Below are positions 36,086 to 44,671 of a DNA stretch of 64,000 bases, piece after piece. The stretch lies in contig NZ_CP082839.1 of the NCBI RefSeq assembly GCF_019930585.1, positions 2,662,001 through 2,726,000 on the forward strand, read 5' to 3'. Source of the DNA: Sphingomonas nostoxanthinifaciens (lineage in GTDB: Bacteria; Pseudomonadota; Alphaproteobacteria; Sphingomonadales; Sphingomonadaceae). The translations under genes and the position numbers were made by a program. Numbering within the stretch: the first letter of the stretch is position 1; each line of letters begins with the position of its first letter. The notes beneath the pieces are model-generated. The model did no database searches. It saw only the letters and a program-made list of their open reading frames with translations, and was not told the origin of the DNA.

Positions 36086-36176
36086 GAAGACTTTATCGTA
36101 CCGCAACGCAACCTAGCCCGGCACCATGGGTTGCCGCCCCGCACACCGAGAGACGGTGTGATGGGGAATATCTGCT

Positions 36177-36731
36177 TTGGCGATCGACACGATCATTGCC
36201 CACTACGGATTGCTGGCGATCTTCGCCGGCGCGGGGATCGAAGGCGAGGCGGTGGTCATCACGGGCGGCGTTCTCGCGCATCAAGGCCTGCTGTCGCTGC
36301 CTGGGGTAGCGCTCGCGGCGGCGGCCGGCTCCTGCTGCGTCGATCAGATCTGGTTCTTCCTCGGCCGTCGCTTTCGCGATCACCCCTGGATCCAGGCGAT
36401 GACCAAGCGACCCGCCTTCGCCCGTGCGCTGCGCGAATTGGAACGCCGCCCGACCGGGTTCATCTTCGCGTTCCGCTTCATCTACGGGCTGCGCACCGTC
36501 AGCCCGATCGCGATCGGCGTCTCGACCGTGCCGGCGCGTCGCTTCATCCCGCTCAACATCCTGGCGGCGGCGCTCTGGGCACCGCTCATCGCGGGGCTGG
36601 GCTTCGTCTTCGGCAAGATGCTCGATCCGTGGCTGCACGATCTGCGCGGCGTCGTGCTGGGAGTGATGGCGGCGGTGATCGTGGTCAGCGCGGGCGTCGC
36701 CGCGTGGCGCTGGCGGCGCGGCGCGGCGTGA
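36177..36731 (+). CDS. DedA family membrane protein
   Basis: A 184-residue inner-membrane protein of the DedA/SNARE-associated family, likely a polyprenyl-phosphate or phospholipid flippase-type transporter. The conserved signature is seen in FAGAGIEGEAVVITGGVLA, FLGRRFRDHPW, and the re-entrant helix FRFIYGLRTVSPIAIG. Start is a TTG at 36177; an ATG-based alternative was not found in frame. The stop overlaps the following gene as GTGA. Confidence 0.88.
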   Translation: MAIDTIIAHYGLLAIFAGAGIEGEAVVITGGVLAHQGLLSLPGVALAAAAGSCCVDQIWFFLGRRFRDHPWIQAMTKRPAFARALRELERRPTGFIFAFRFIYGLRTVSPIAIGVSTVPARRFIPLNILAAALWAPLIAGLGFVFGKMLDPWLHDLRGVVLGVMAAVIVVSAGVAAWRWRRGAA

Positions 36732-37201
36732 CGAGCGCGGCGCCCGCCCCCGACGTTCGCTCGCTCACCGCGGGCGAGTGCGCGCTCGCGCGGTCAATAT
36801 ATTGCGATGCGATCGATCTTTCGCGGGTCGAGATGCGGCGGCGCAAATGGTGGCCGCTGCAGCCGCGCAACATCGTGATGGCGCCGTCGGGCCATATCCA
36901 TTTCCATCCGCACAGCCCCGCTTATCACGACGATTTCGCCCACGCGCCGCTCGGCCTGCAGGGTCTGTTCGTCCACGAACTCTGCCATGTGTGGCAGCAT
37001 CAGCAGGGCCTGTTCCTGCCGCTGCGCCGCCACCCTTTCTGTCGCTACGACTATCGCATCGTACCGGGCCAGTCGTTCGTCGCCTATGGCATCGAGCAGC
37101 AGGCAGAGATCGTGCGCCACGCCTTCCTGTTGAGACGCGGCTGGCACGCCGAGGGGCGAAATCTGGCGGAATACACGCCGCTGCTCGAGACATTCGCATG
37201 A
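36728..37201 (+). CDS. HExxH putative zinc protein coupled to DedA
   Basis: A 157-residue protein with the zincin motif HELCH at residues 83-87 in GLFVHELCHVWQHQQG. This is the short zinc-metalloprotease-like group annotated in sphingomonads as vgr-related, but it has no VgrG-spike sequence. No signal peptide or third metal ligand is obvious, though a downstream Glu (EQQAEIV) is suitably placed. Start GTG 36728 overlaps the DedA stop, implying coupled expression. Activity is unproven. Confidence 0.75.
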   Translation: MTSAAPAPDVRSLTAGECALARSIYCDAIDLSRVEMRRRKWWPLQPRNIVMAPSGHIHFHPHSPAYHDDFAHAPLGLQGLFVHELCHVWQHQQGLFLPLRRHPFCRYDYRIVPGQSFVAYGIEQQAEIVRHAFLLRRGWHAEGRNLAEYTPLLETFA

Positions 37202-37519
37202 GCGAGCCGCTTCTATCGCAACTTTGCAGGTCGTCGTCGCCAGCGGACGGCTCGACGCAATCGCCTCGACTTATGGCGCGAGAGTGCTGATGCGATGCAC
37301 CATGTTCCGGCCGGAGCCCGCGCGCGTCGGCCCAGTAACAATCGGTTGCGTAAGTTCATCCAGACGACATGCGCGTGGGCTGATGCCATCCGGCGCGCGA
37401 CTAAACACCATTGCGAGCACTTTGGTTCCAAAACCGTCGGTCGCATCGACAAGGCAGCATTAAGATCGGTTCATCTGGGCACGTAATCTTCTCAGCTTTG
37501 CCGAAATCCGGATTTTACG

Positions 37520-37535
37520 TTAACAAGGATTTAAC
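37520..37535 (+). promoter_or_regulatory. CtrA-consensus site
   Basis: TTAA-N7-TTAAC, the complete binding consensus of the alphaproteobacterial cell-cycle regulator CtrA, is present 134 bases before the sugar transferase ATG. AT-only half-sites with exact spacing are rare in DNA of this GC content. Function is inferred. Confidence 0.5.
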
Positions 37536-37621
37536 CGATCGCTGCAACGATTACGCCTGCCGCAACCAGAGCGCGGCGATGCGCAGCGGTTAACGGACAA
37601 TTCGTGAAACTCCGCTTTATT

Positions 37622-37636
37622 CTGCAGTGCAACAAT
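37622..37636 (+). promoter_or_regulatory. Recurring EPS-promoter motif, copy 1
   Basis: CTGCAGTGCAACAAT lies 32 bases before the sugar transferase. It matches the copy at 61410-61424 in 14 of 15 bases and shares the core YTGC-N3-GCAACA with the copy at 41352. The core is a near-palindrome. Confidence 0.4.
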
Positions 37637-37668
37637 GTTAAGACCGAATCGTCACCAGGAGACAAACG

Positions 37669-38364
37669 ATGGCTACCATGGCGTGGGATGCGCGGGCCTC
37701 GGGTCCGGACGGTATGAACGAGAATGGTTTTTTGGTCGCGCCGCCTAGCGTGATCGATCAGTTTGGCCGGCGCACGCTCGACGTCGTCGTCAGCCTCGCT
37801 TTGCTCATCGTTCTGGCCCCCTTGCTGCTGGCGCTGACCTTCCTGGTCTACAGCTCGGATCGCGGGCCGATCCTGTTCGGCCATCGCCGCCTGGGCAAGG
37901 ATGGCAAGACCTTCCGCTGCTTCAAGTTCCGCAGCATGGTCGTCGACGCTGAAAAGCGTCTGGCCGATCTGCTCGCCAACAACGCCGAAGCACGCCGCGA
38001 GTGGGAGCTTGATCACAAGCTCCGCACCGATCCGCGCATCACCTCGATCGGCAATTTTCTGCGCCGCAGCAGCCTCGACGAGCTGCCGCAGCTCTTCAAC
38101 GTGCTGCGTGGCGAGATGAGCCTGGTCGGCCCCCGCCCGATCGTCGAGGCGGAGAAGGTGCGCTACGGCCGCTACTTCGGTCGCTACTGCATGGTCCGCC
38201 CGGGCATCACCGGCCTGTGGCAGGTCAGCGGCCGCAACGACGTCTCCTACCGCCGCCGCGTGGCGATGGACGTCGCCTACGTCCGCAACCAGACGCTCGG
38301 CTTCAACATCTCGATCATGGCGCGCACCATCCCCAGCGTTCTGCTCTCGCGCGGCTCCTACTAA
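37669..38364 (+). CDS. Polyprenyl-phosphate sugar-1-phosphate transferase
   Basis: A 231-residue bacterial sugar transferase (PF02397 type) that places the first sugar phosphate on the undecaprenyl carrier in exopolysaccharide synthesis. A single hydrophobic segment at residues 38-60 precedes the cytoplasmic catalytic domain: [44 protein letters not shown] and LVGPRPI, then [13 protein letters not shown]. It is ExoY/PssA-like rather than a long five-helix type. The AGGAG site and ATG 37669 are clear. The associated flippase and glycosyltransferases lie at 55190-62562, suggesting a split gene set. Confidence 0.92.
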   Translation: MATMAWDARASGPDGMNENGFLVAPPSVIDQFGRRTLDVVVSLALLIVLAPLLLALTFLVYSSDRGPILFGHRRLGKDGKTFRCFKFRSMVVDAEKRLADLLANNAEARREWELDHKLRTDPRITSIGNFLRRSSLDELPQLFNVLRGEMSLVGPRPIVEAEKVRYGRYFGRYCMVRPGITGLWQVSGRNDVSYRRRVAMDVAYVRNQTLGFNISIMARTIPSVLLSRGSY

Positions 38365-38510
38365 GAGGCGAACCGCGATCCGCCCGCCGCAAGCCGGCGC
38401 GCGGACCAGCCAATGTATCGGCCGATCGCGTGCTGCGCGGTCGGCCGTTCTTGTTTGAGCTGCCACCGCTCAATCGTGGCAATCGCGATCGAAAGCGCCC
38501 TCCGCTCAGC

Positions 38511-38594
38511 CGTCACCCCGGACCTGATCCGGGGTCCAGCTCCCCCTTCGAGATAAGGGAAGAAACGGGATCCCGGATCAAGTCCGGGATGACG
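38511..38594. repeat. REP-like hairpin doublet, copy A
   Basis: CACCCCGGACCTGATCCGGGG and its near-complement ATCCCGGATCAAGTCCGGGAT lie 30 bases apart in opposite orientation; each also contains an internal dyad. This is the organisation of REP/BIME units. A second copy is at 39413-39495. Confidence 0.75.
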
Positions 38595-38682
38595 AAAAGG
38601 TGGCCACATCCCCCGATTTTGGCCTTGGCGGGGTCGGCAGCATCCACCTAGAAACGGACGTTCCATCGACGGGGGTTTGGCT

Positions 38683-38934
38683 GTGCATGGTATCGTCGCG
38701 GCGGCAACAGGGCTGGCCTTGCTCGTTCTGCTCCCGCTATTGATTAGCTGGATGAAGCCCTTCTCCCGTCGGAAAGGCCGCCTGCGCGGCATCGGGAGCG
38801 GCATCGACGCAGGCTTCGCCGTCTTCGATCCGGCCAAAGCGCGGGCGCTGCAAACCATCGAGATGCGCAAGGATGTCGGTCACGCCGACGAGGGCGATCA
38901 AGGAGACCTGCACGAGCCATCGCCCCAGCCGTAA
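38683..38934 (+). CDS. Small single-helix membrane protein, unknown
   Basis: An 83-residue protein: hydrophobic helix at residues 3-20, a basic stretch (KPFSRRKGRLR) fixing a cytoplasmic tail, then a soluble segment with FDPAKARALQTIEMRKDVGHADEGDQGD. GTG 38683 has GGGGG upstream; a TTG at 38677 is an alternative. No family recognised, but pattern and codon use look coding. It lies directly after REP copy A. Confidence 0.6.
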   Translation: MHGIVAAATGLALLVLLPLLISWMKPFSRRKGRLRGIGSGIDAGFAVFDPAKARALQTIEMRKDVGHADEGDQGDLHEPSPQP

Positions 38935-39013
38935 AACTGGCCGCTTTCGCCGCAAACGGTCGCGACGAACTCGGTCAGCTTGCCTGAGAGCCGCCGTTCG
39001 GTAAGATCGCACC

Positions 39014-39361
39014 GTGGCAGGGCTTGGGTTCTTTATCCTTGAACTAAGCGTCTACGTTTGTGCTCTTGCCCTGCCACCTCTGCTGGCTGCGTGGTCTTGG
39101 AACAAAGTTCCACATTATGTCAGCCGATGGTTGGCGCATCTCCTATTCGGCCCCCTAATACTTTTGGCAGAATCGTGCCTTGTAAGGCTCCTGTTCTTTG
39201 CCGCGCATGATGATGGTGAGGGTCCGCCAGGGATCGGATTTGCTCTGATTCCCCATGTTTTAGTCTTATTTGGCACTCTTGCCGTCTACTATTTTGGCGT
39301 CGTTTGGGAAGGCGTCGGCACTTTCTGGCGAGCGTTGAACGACCGCTTAGCTGAGCGTTAG
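39014..39361 (+). CDS. Hypothetical three-helix membrane protein
   Basis: A 115-residue protein with hydrophobic helices near residues 5-26, 40-62 and 78-98, and a polar loop HDDGEGPPG. Base composition is clearly more AT-rich than neighbouring genes, and it lies between two REP-like doublets, suggesting insertion or different ancestry. Start GTG 39014 lacks a clear ribosome site. No family recognised. Confidence 0.6.
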   Translation: MAGLGFFILELSVYVCALALPPLLAAWSWNKVPHYVSRWLAHLLFGPLILLAESCLVRLLFFAAHDDGEGPPGIGFALIPHVLVLFGTLAVYYFGVVWEGVGTFWRALNDRLAER

Positions 39362-39412
39362 TCCGAAAGGCGCCGGACCGCTAACCACCACTCGCGGACG
39401 TTCAGCTTAATT

Positions 39413-39495
39413 GTCATCGCGGACTTGATCCGGGATGCGCTTATCATCGCCAGATCCAAGAATAAGCTGGATCCCGGATCAAGTCCGGGATGACG
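39413..39495. repeat. REP-like hairpin doublet, copy B
   Basis: GTCATCGCGGACTTGATCCGG and its inverted partner GATCCCGGATCAAGTCCGGG, 30 bases apart. The sequence is closely related to copy A at 38511-38594 in the same layout. Confidence 0.75.
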
Positions 39496-39774
39496 TCGGA
39501 AGGGGACGCCCCACCGTCCATAGCTGGGCCCAGCGCATCAAGGAAAGAACATATAACGAACATATCGCTTGCAAAGTAGGATTTCGTGCGTCAGCTGGTG
39601 AGGCTCCATCGCTATCGAGGAGCAGCCTTATGCGTCGGTCAGCCAGATTTTCCGCCCTGGCGTTTGTCTCACGATCGGCGGCATCGCGTCGGCGATAGCG
39701 GCCCCGTCGGGGGAAGGCGATCACCCCCCGACGTAGCGTCACCTTTGTTACCTTCCGCGCAGATGCGCGCGCGT
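39496..39774. other. Intergenic stretch downstream of REP copy B
   Basis: About 280 bases of mixed composition between copy B and the ugd terminator hairpin. Short open frames on both strands lack ribosome sites and family similarity; nothing else was seen. Confidence 0.5.
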
Positions 39775-39810
39775 CGAACCGCCGCCTCTCCCGATGGCGG
39801 CGGCGGTTCG
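39775..39810. terminator. 12-bp hairpin downstream of ugd
   Basis: CGAACCGCCGCC and GGCGGCGGTTCG pair perfectly around a 12-base loop, 8 bases beyond the UDP-glucose dehydrogenase stop on the minus strand. No T-run is evident. Confidence 0.6.
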
Positions 39811-39817
39811 CGCCCGG

Positions 39818-41149
39818 TCAGCCGGCCTTTGCGTCCGCGGCCACCTGGCCCCGGCCGACGCCATAATAGGTCAGCCCGGCGCGGGTCACTTCCGCGTCCG
39901 GATAGATGTTGCGCAGGTCGACCAGCACCGGCTGGTTGAGCAGCGAGGTGATGCGCTTCAGGTCGAGCGCGCGATATTCGTCCCACTCGGTGACGATCAC
40001 CAGCGCGTCGGCCCCCTTCACCGCCTCGTAGGGATCATCGACATAATCGACGTTCTTCAGCATCAGCTTGGCCTGCTCGACGCCTTCGGGATCGTGCGCG
40101 CGGACGATCGCGCCGGCATCCTGCAGCGCCTGGATGATCGCGATCGACGGCGCGTCGCGCATGTCGTCGGTATTGGGCTTGAAGGTGAGGCCGAGGATGG
40201 CGACGGTGCGGCCGCGCGCGTCGCCGCCCATCGCCTTCAGCACCTTGCGGCCCATCGCGCGCTTGCGGCTGTCATTGGCCTTCACCACCGCCTCGACCAC
40301 GTGGATCGGCGAGTCATGGTCGTCGGCGGTCTTGAGCAGCGCCAGCGTGTCTTTCGGGAAGCACGAGCCGCCATAGCCCGGCCCCGCATGCAAGAATTTG
40401 GAGCCGATGCGATTGTCGAGGCCGATACCCCGCGACACGTCCTTCACGTCGGCGCCGACCGCTTCGCACAGGCTGGCAATCTCGTTGATGAAGGTGATCT
40501 TGGTCGCGAGGAAGGCGTTGGCGGCATATTTGATCAGCTCGCTCGTCCGGCGCGAGGTGAACAGCAGCGGATTGTGGTTGAGGTAGAGCGGGCGATAGAT
40601 TTCGGTCATCACCTCGCGCGCCCACGCATCCTCGGTGCCGACGACGACGCGGTCGGGCCGCTTGAAGTCGTCGATCGCGGCGCCCTCGCGCAGGAATTCG
40701 GGGTTGGAGACCACCTGCGCCTTGGCATCGGGAGCATGCGCGCGGATGATGCGCTCGACCTCGTCTCCGGTGCCGACCGGCACGGTCGACTTGGTGACGA
40801 TCACGGTGGGGCCGTCGATCGCCTTGGCGATCTCTTCCGCGGCGGCGTAGACATAGCTCAGGTCGGCATGGCCGTCGCCGCGCCGCGACGGCGTGCCGAC
40901 CGCGATGAACACCGCATCGGCATTCTTGACCGCCGGGGCCAGATCGGTCGTGAAGAACAGGCGGCCGGCCTTGACGTTGCTCGACACCAGCACGTCGAGC
41001 CCCGGCTCGAAGATCGGCATGACGTTGTTCTCGAGCAGCTCGATCTTGCGCGCATCCTTGTCGACGCACGTCACCGTATGGCCGAAGTCGGAAAAGCAGG
41101 CGCCGCTGACGAGCCCGACATAACCGGTACCGATCATCGTGATGCGCAT
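39818..41149 (-). CDS. ugd: UDP-glucose 6-dehydrogenase
   Basis: A 443-residue enzyme oxidising UDP-glucose to UDP-glucuronate with NAD. Nucleotide-binding GTGYVGLVSG is at residues 7-16; catalytic Cys263 lies in GYGGSCFPKD; Lys and Asn of the active site are in ELIKYAANAFLATKITFINE. UDP-glucuronate feeds the epimerase encoded divergently at 41418 and acidic exopolysaccharides. ATG 41149. Length is standard. Confidence 0.96.
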   Translation of the reverse strand: MRITMIGTGYVGLVSGACFSDFGHTVTCVDKDARKIELLENNVMPIFEPGLDVLVSSNVKAGRLFFTTDLAPAVKNADAVFIAVGTPSRRGDGHADLSYVYAAAEEIAKAIDGPTVIVTKSTVPVGTGDEVERIIRAHAPDAKAQVVSNPEFLREGAAIDDFKRPDRVVVGTEDAWAREVMTEIYRPLYLNHNPLLFTSRRTSELIKYAANAFLATKITFINEIASLCEAVGADVKDVSRGIGLDNRIGSKFLHAGPGYGGSCFPKDTLALLKTADDHDSPIHVVEAVVKANDSRKRAMGRKVLKAMGGDARGRTVAILGLTFKPNTDDMRDAPSIAIIQALQDAGAIVRAHDPEGVEQAKLMLKNVDYVDDPYEAVKGADALVIVTEWDEYRALDLKRITSLLNQPVLVDLRNIYPDAEVTRAGLTYYGVGRGQVAADAKAG

Positions 41150-41417
41150 GCAATCTTCCTTTCACTGGCCGCGCCGTCCGCTGGCGTGGCTGTCACCGAA
41201 GCCTGATAGTGGGCAAACGTTACGGCCTCAAGCCGTTGCGTATCATGATCGCCCAACCCGTTAGCACTCGCATTATAGCCGGTCTCGGATTGAATTGCGC
41301 GTCAAAGCTGCATAAACGCTTCGAGGCGGGGCAAGTCAGGCGACCTTTCTGTTGCGATGCAACATGAATGGTCGGCGAGCCGCGACCCGATCGTTAACAG
41401 CCAAGCGGAGCCGAAGC
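41150..41417. other. Divergent spacer between ugd and epimerase
   Basis: A 268-base spacer, more AT-rich than the genes, containing both promoters. It includes the palindromic TTGC-GAT-GCAACAT element at 41352-41365. No recognised sigma-70 boxes. Confidence 0.5.
41352..41365 (+). promoter_or_regulatory. Recurring EPS-promoter motif, copy 2
   Basis: TTGCGATGCAACAT, 52 bases before the epimerase ATG. The core TTGC-N3-GCAA is a perfect dyad followed by CAT; same core as copies at 37622 and 61410. Confidence 0.4.
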
Positions 41418-42416
41418 ATGCGCATACTCGTCACCGGGGCGGCAGGCTTCATCGGCTATCACGTGGCGCGCACCCTGCTCGAACGGGGCGACAGCGTCCT
41501 CGGGCTGGACAATCTCAACGATTATTACGTCGTCCAACTGAAGCAGGATCGCATCGCCGCGCTGGCACCGTTCGGCGAGCGGTTCCGCTTCGTCGAGACC
41601 GACTTCGGCGATCATGCCGCGCTGGATGCGGCGGTTGCGGGCGAGACGATCGACGCGATCATCCACCTCGGCGCGCAGGCGGGCGTGCGCTACTCGCTCA
41701 CCAATCCGCGCGCTTATGCGCACAGCAACCTCGTCGGGCACCTGAACATGCTCGAGCTGGGGCGCCAGCGGCAGGTGGGCCATCTGGTCTACGCCTCGTC
41801 CTCGTCGGTCTATGGCGGCAACGTCTCGCTGCCGTTCCGGGTCGAGGATCGGGTCGACCATCCGGTATCGCTCTACGCCGCGACCAAGCGCGCGGACGAG
41901 CTGATGAGCGAGACCTATTCGCACCTCTACCGCCTGCCGCAGACGGGCCTGCGCTTCTTCACCGTATACGGGCCGTGGGGGCGGCCGGACATGGCGATGT
42001 GGATCTTCACTAGCAAGATCCTCGCCGGCAAGCCGATCCCGGTGTTCAACCATGGCGAGATGAAGCGCGACTTCACCTATATCGACGATATCGTCGCGGG
42101 CGTGATCGCAGCGCTCGACAATCCGCCGCCGGACGACGGCGCGGCGAAGGCCGGCGGCAGCGTCGCGCCGCACCGGCTCTACAATATCGGCAATTCACGC
42201 TCCGAGCAGCTCGGCCACGTCATCGATGTGCTGGAGGCGGCGTGCGGCATCAAGGCGATCCGCGACTATCAGCCGATCCAGCCCGGCGACGTGACCGCCA
42301 CCTATGCCGACATCAGCGCGATCCACGACGATCTCGGTTATGCGCCGACGACGACGGTCGAGGTCGGCGTGCCGAATTTCGTCGACTGGTATCGCACCTA
42401 TCACGGCCTCGCCTGA
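41418..42416 (+). CDS. UDP-glucuronate 4-epimerase-like enzyme
   Basis: A 332-residue short-chain dehydrogenase/epimerase. It has GAAGFIG (residues 7-13), SSSSVYGG and the catalytic Tyr153-x-x-x-Lys157 (SLYAATKRADE). Segments GLRFFTVYGPWGRPDMA and the overall length resemble UDP-glucuronate 4-epimerases that make UDP-galacturonate. It is divergent from ugd, which makes its substrate. ATG 41418 has GGAG seven bases upstream; the earlier in-frame ATG (41352) lies inside a palindrome and lacks a ribosome site. Confidence 0.9.
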   Translation: MRILVTGAAGFIGYHVARTLLERGDSVLGLDNLNDYYVVQLKQDRIAALAPFGERFRFVETDFGDHAALDAAVAGETIDAIIHLGAQAGVRYSLTNPRAYAHSNLVGHLNMLELGRQRQVGHLVYASSSSVYGGNVSLPFRVEDRVDHPVSLYAATKRADELMSETYSHLYRLPQTGLRFFTVYGPWGRPDMAMWIFTSKILAGKPIPVFNHGEMKRDFTYIDDIVAGVIAALDNPPPDDGAAKAGGSVAPHRLYNIGNSRSEQLGHVIDVLEAACGIKAIRDYQPIQPGDVTATYADISAIHDDLGYAPTTTVEVGVPNFVDWYRTYHGLA

Positions 42417-42428
42417 CCGGCGGGCGGC

Positions 42429-43232
42429 TCAGGCGCGAAGGGCCCCGCGCCGGCGCCGCGCCGCGATGCCGGCCGCGGCGAAGCCTGCGACCATCATCGT
42501 CCACGCCGCCGGCTCGGGCACGCCGGAAACCGAAACGGTCAGCGATTGCGGTAGCAATGCGATGTCGCTGGAATTGCCGTTCTCACCCTCCCGGCTGATG
42601 TAATCGTAGAAATCGTAGAAAAAGCCGTTGCTCGACGGCGACAGCGCGAACGTGCCGACCTCGCGGAAATCGGGGCTGGTGAAGCCGAGGCTGTCGAGAC
42701 TGAGCGAGATGCCGCTGCCGACCTTGCTGCCCTCGGATGTCACCGGCGCGCAGCAGCTGTAATCGTCGCTGAAGGTCGCATCCAGCTGCAGGTTCTTCGA
42801 GGCGCCGTCCTTGATCGCGTTGGCCTCGTCCTGCTCGGTCTCGGTCGGCCCCGATCCGTCGCCCGATATGGGATCGATAACCGGCACCTGGGTCAGGTCG
42901 CCCTGCGGAATGGTGAAGCTGTGGCCGTTGATCGCGATCACGCCCGTCATCGGCGGCGTGGTGCCGGCGAGGAAGGCGCCGCCGCCGTCGGCGCGCGATC
43001 CGCTCACGTCGTACTGATAGCTCGCAGTCGGCAACGAATCGTCGAGAACGAAGGTGGCGGTGAAGCTGGCGCCGGTCAGATCGGGGCCGAACAGGTTCTG
43101 CAGATCGAAACTGTTGTCGGCGTCGACCGCGCCGGTGATGACATAGGTGTAGGTCGCCGCCGATGCCGGGCTGGCACAAGCACTGATCACTGCGGTCGCA
43201 ACCGCGCATAAACCGATCGAACGATCCGCCAC
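42429..43232 (-). CDS. Secreted PEPxxWA-CTERM protein
   Basis: A 267-residue exported protein. The signal peptide (ATAVISACASPASA) covers residues 11-24. The body is rich in Ser, Asp and Gly and beta-strand patterns, with no known domain; one Cys pair occurs in SCCAP. The C-terminus VPEPAAWTMMVAGFAAAG plus an Arg-rich tail is a canonical PEP-CTERM sorting signal of the PEPxxWA form. The start is GTG 43232 with AGGAGG six bases upstream. It is convergent with the epimerase. Confidence 0.87.
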   Translation of the reverse strand: MADRSIGLCAVATAVISACASPASAATYTYVITGAVDADNSFDLQNLFGPDLTGASFTATFVLDDSLPTASYQYDVSGSRADGGGAFLAGTTPPMTGVIAINGHSFTIPQGDLTQVPVIDPISGDGSGPTETEQDEANAIKDGASKNLQLDATFSDDYSCCAPVTSEGSKVGSGISLSLDSLGFTSPDFREVGTFALSPSSNGFFYDFYDYISREGENGNSSDIALLPQSLTVSVSGVPEPAAWTMMVAGFAAAGIAARRRRGALRA

Positions 43233-43425
43233 AGCACCCTCCTCGTTACCGAACTTTCCTGTTCGTTAACCACTTGCTAAGCCATTTCGGGCCTATCGCC
43301 AAGGGGTTGCGGCGAGCACCGCGCCGTCGAACGGTGCTTCCCGCGCGGCGAAATCTTGACGCGCGGATACCGGTTCTACCGCCCCGTTAACTGAATCTTG
43401 AGGCTCTTCGGCGAGAAGAGTGAAC

Positions 43426-44037
43426 ATGATTTTCACCAAGAACCTCCATGATTTGCGCACGATCGCGATCGTGTTGGCAAGCGCGCTGTCGCTGTGCGCC
43501 GCGCCGGCTGCCGCGCAGGTGCTGCAGATCGAGGATGACGGCCATTATGTCGTCCACGACGGTGCGGCGGTGACCACCGTCGACGACGTCAAGCCGATCG
43601 TCGATCCCGCTCCGATCCGGATCATTTCGACGGCACCGGCGGTTTCCGCTGGCGCGCTCGAAGGCGTATTCCGGACCACGGCGAGCGAGTTCGGGCTCGA
43701 TCCGCGCCTGCTCCATGCGGTTGCGTGGCACGAATCGCGCTTCCGCCAAGAGGCGGTCTCGTCGAAGGGCGCGGTCGGCGTGATGCAGCTGATGCCGGGC
43801 ACAGCGCGGACGTTGGGCGTCAACCCGTTCGACGTGGTGCAGAACATCCGCGGCGGCGCGGCGCTGCTGGCGCGACTGCTGCGCGAGTTCGGCGGCAACG
43901 TCCAGCTGACGCTCGCCGCCTACAATGCCGGCGCCAATTCGGTTCACCGCTACGGCGGCGTGCCCCCCTATCCGGAAACGCAGAGCTACGTCGCCGACAT
44001 CATGCAGCGGCTCGCCGCGATGGCGCCCGGCGACTGA
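43426..44037 (+). CDS. VirB1-like lytic transglycosylase
   Basis: A 203-residue periplasmic murein transglycosylase (SLT family). Signal peptide near residues 11-30. The catalytic glutamate is in AWHESRFRQEAVSSKG (about residue 103), followed by GVMQLMPGTARTLGV and LAAYNAGANSV. It opens a local gap in peptidoglycan for the type IV secretion apparatus encoded directly downstream. GTG 43420 is an alternative start two codons earlier. It is followed after 46 bases by the VirB2-like gene. Confidence 0.9.
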   Translation: MIFTKNLHDLRTIAIVLASALSLCAAPAAAQVLQIEDDGHYVVHDGAAVTTVDDVKPIVDPAPIRIISTAPAVSAGALEGVFRTTASEFGLDPRLLHAVAWHESRFRQEAVSSKGAVGVMQLMPGTARTLGVNPFDVVQNIRGGAALLARLLREFGGNVQLTLAAYNAGANSVHRYGGVPPYPETQSYVADIMQRLAAMAPGD

Positions 44038-44083
44038 TCCCCAAGATCCAACGACCCACCAGACCCTTCATCGGAGAAATCGC

Positions 44084-44383
44084 GTGAAACGGCTCCTTCC
44101 CCTCCTCCTCGGTGTCATGGCTGCCTCGCCCGCGCTGGCCCAGTCGGTCGCGCTCGATCCTGCCGGTTCGGGCCCGATCATCGGCGCGGTCGACTGGCTG
44201 CGCGGCACGATGTTCGGCAACGTCGCCACCGCGATCGCGGTGATCGCGGTCGGCGCGATCGGCTTTTCGATGCTGACCGGCCGGATCAACTGGCGCCATG
44301 GCGCGACCGTCGTGCTCGGCCTGTTCGTGCTGTTCGGCGCGACCAGCATCGTCGCCGGCATCCGCTCCGCCGCCGGCGTCTGA
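44084..44383 (+). CDS. virB2: VirB2-like pilin
   Basis: A 99-residue precursor: signal peptide (LLPLLLGVMAASPALAQ), then two hydrophobic helices (about 46-65 and 74-92) separated by a short basic loop GRINWRHG, the TrbC/VirB2 pattern. GTG 44084 with GGAG seven bases upstream. Major pilus subunit of the type IV system. Confidence 0.87.
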   Translation: MKRLLPLLLGVMAASPALAQSVALDPAGSGPIIGAVDWLRGTMFGNVATAIAVIAVGAIGFSMLTGRINWRHGATVVLGLFVLFGATSIVAGIRSAAGV

Positions 44384-44386
44384 ACC

Positions 44387-44671
44387 ATGGCCGAGCTCAG
44401 CCGCGATCCCGTCTTCACCGCCCTCACGCGTCCCCAGATGTTCGCGGGCGTGACCTTCACCTATTTCGTGGTGAACGGGATCGCGACCATCGAGCTCTTC
44501 CTGATCCTGCACAGCGCGTGGGCGCTGCTGGCGGCGGTCGTGCTCCACGGCGTGGGCTATGTCGCCTGCATCGAGGAGCCGCGCATCTTCGACCTGTGGC
44601 TGGCGAAGGTGACCCGTTGCCCGCGCGTGCCCAATCATCGTCACTGGGGTTGCAACAGCTATGGCGCGTAA
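44387..44671 (+). CDS. virB3: VirB3-like protein
   Basis: A 94-residue inner-membrane protein with hydrophobic helices at about 22-42 and 45-65 and the VirB3 opening LSRDPVFTALTRPQMFAGV. The last 11 bases overlap virB4, typical of these operons. It aids pilus assembly with VirB4. Confidence 0.9.
   Translation: MAELSRDPVFTALTRPQMFAGVTFTYFVVNGIATIELFLILHSAWALLAAVVLHGVGYVACIEEPRIFDLWLAKVTRCPRVPNHRHWGCNSYGA

Larger units (their letters stand above)
37202..37668. other. Long intergenic control region before sugar transferase
   Basis: A 467-base stretch of lower GC without a convincing gene. It contains a full CtrA consensus (37520-37535), the palindromic TTGC-type motif (37622-37636), and the AGGAG ribosome site of the sugar transferase. 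Short open frames in it have no ribosome sites and poor codon use. Confidence 0.6.

Noticed and set aside
37213..37463. Short open frames on both strands in the spacer before the sugar transferase
   Set aside because: No ribosome sites, implausible composition, and regulatory elements fit the region better.
39435..39698. Short open frame after the REP-like doublet
   Set aside because: Begins inside the repeat and lacks a start signal.
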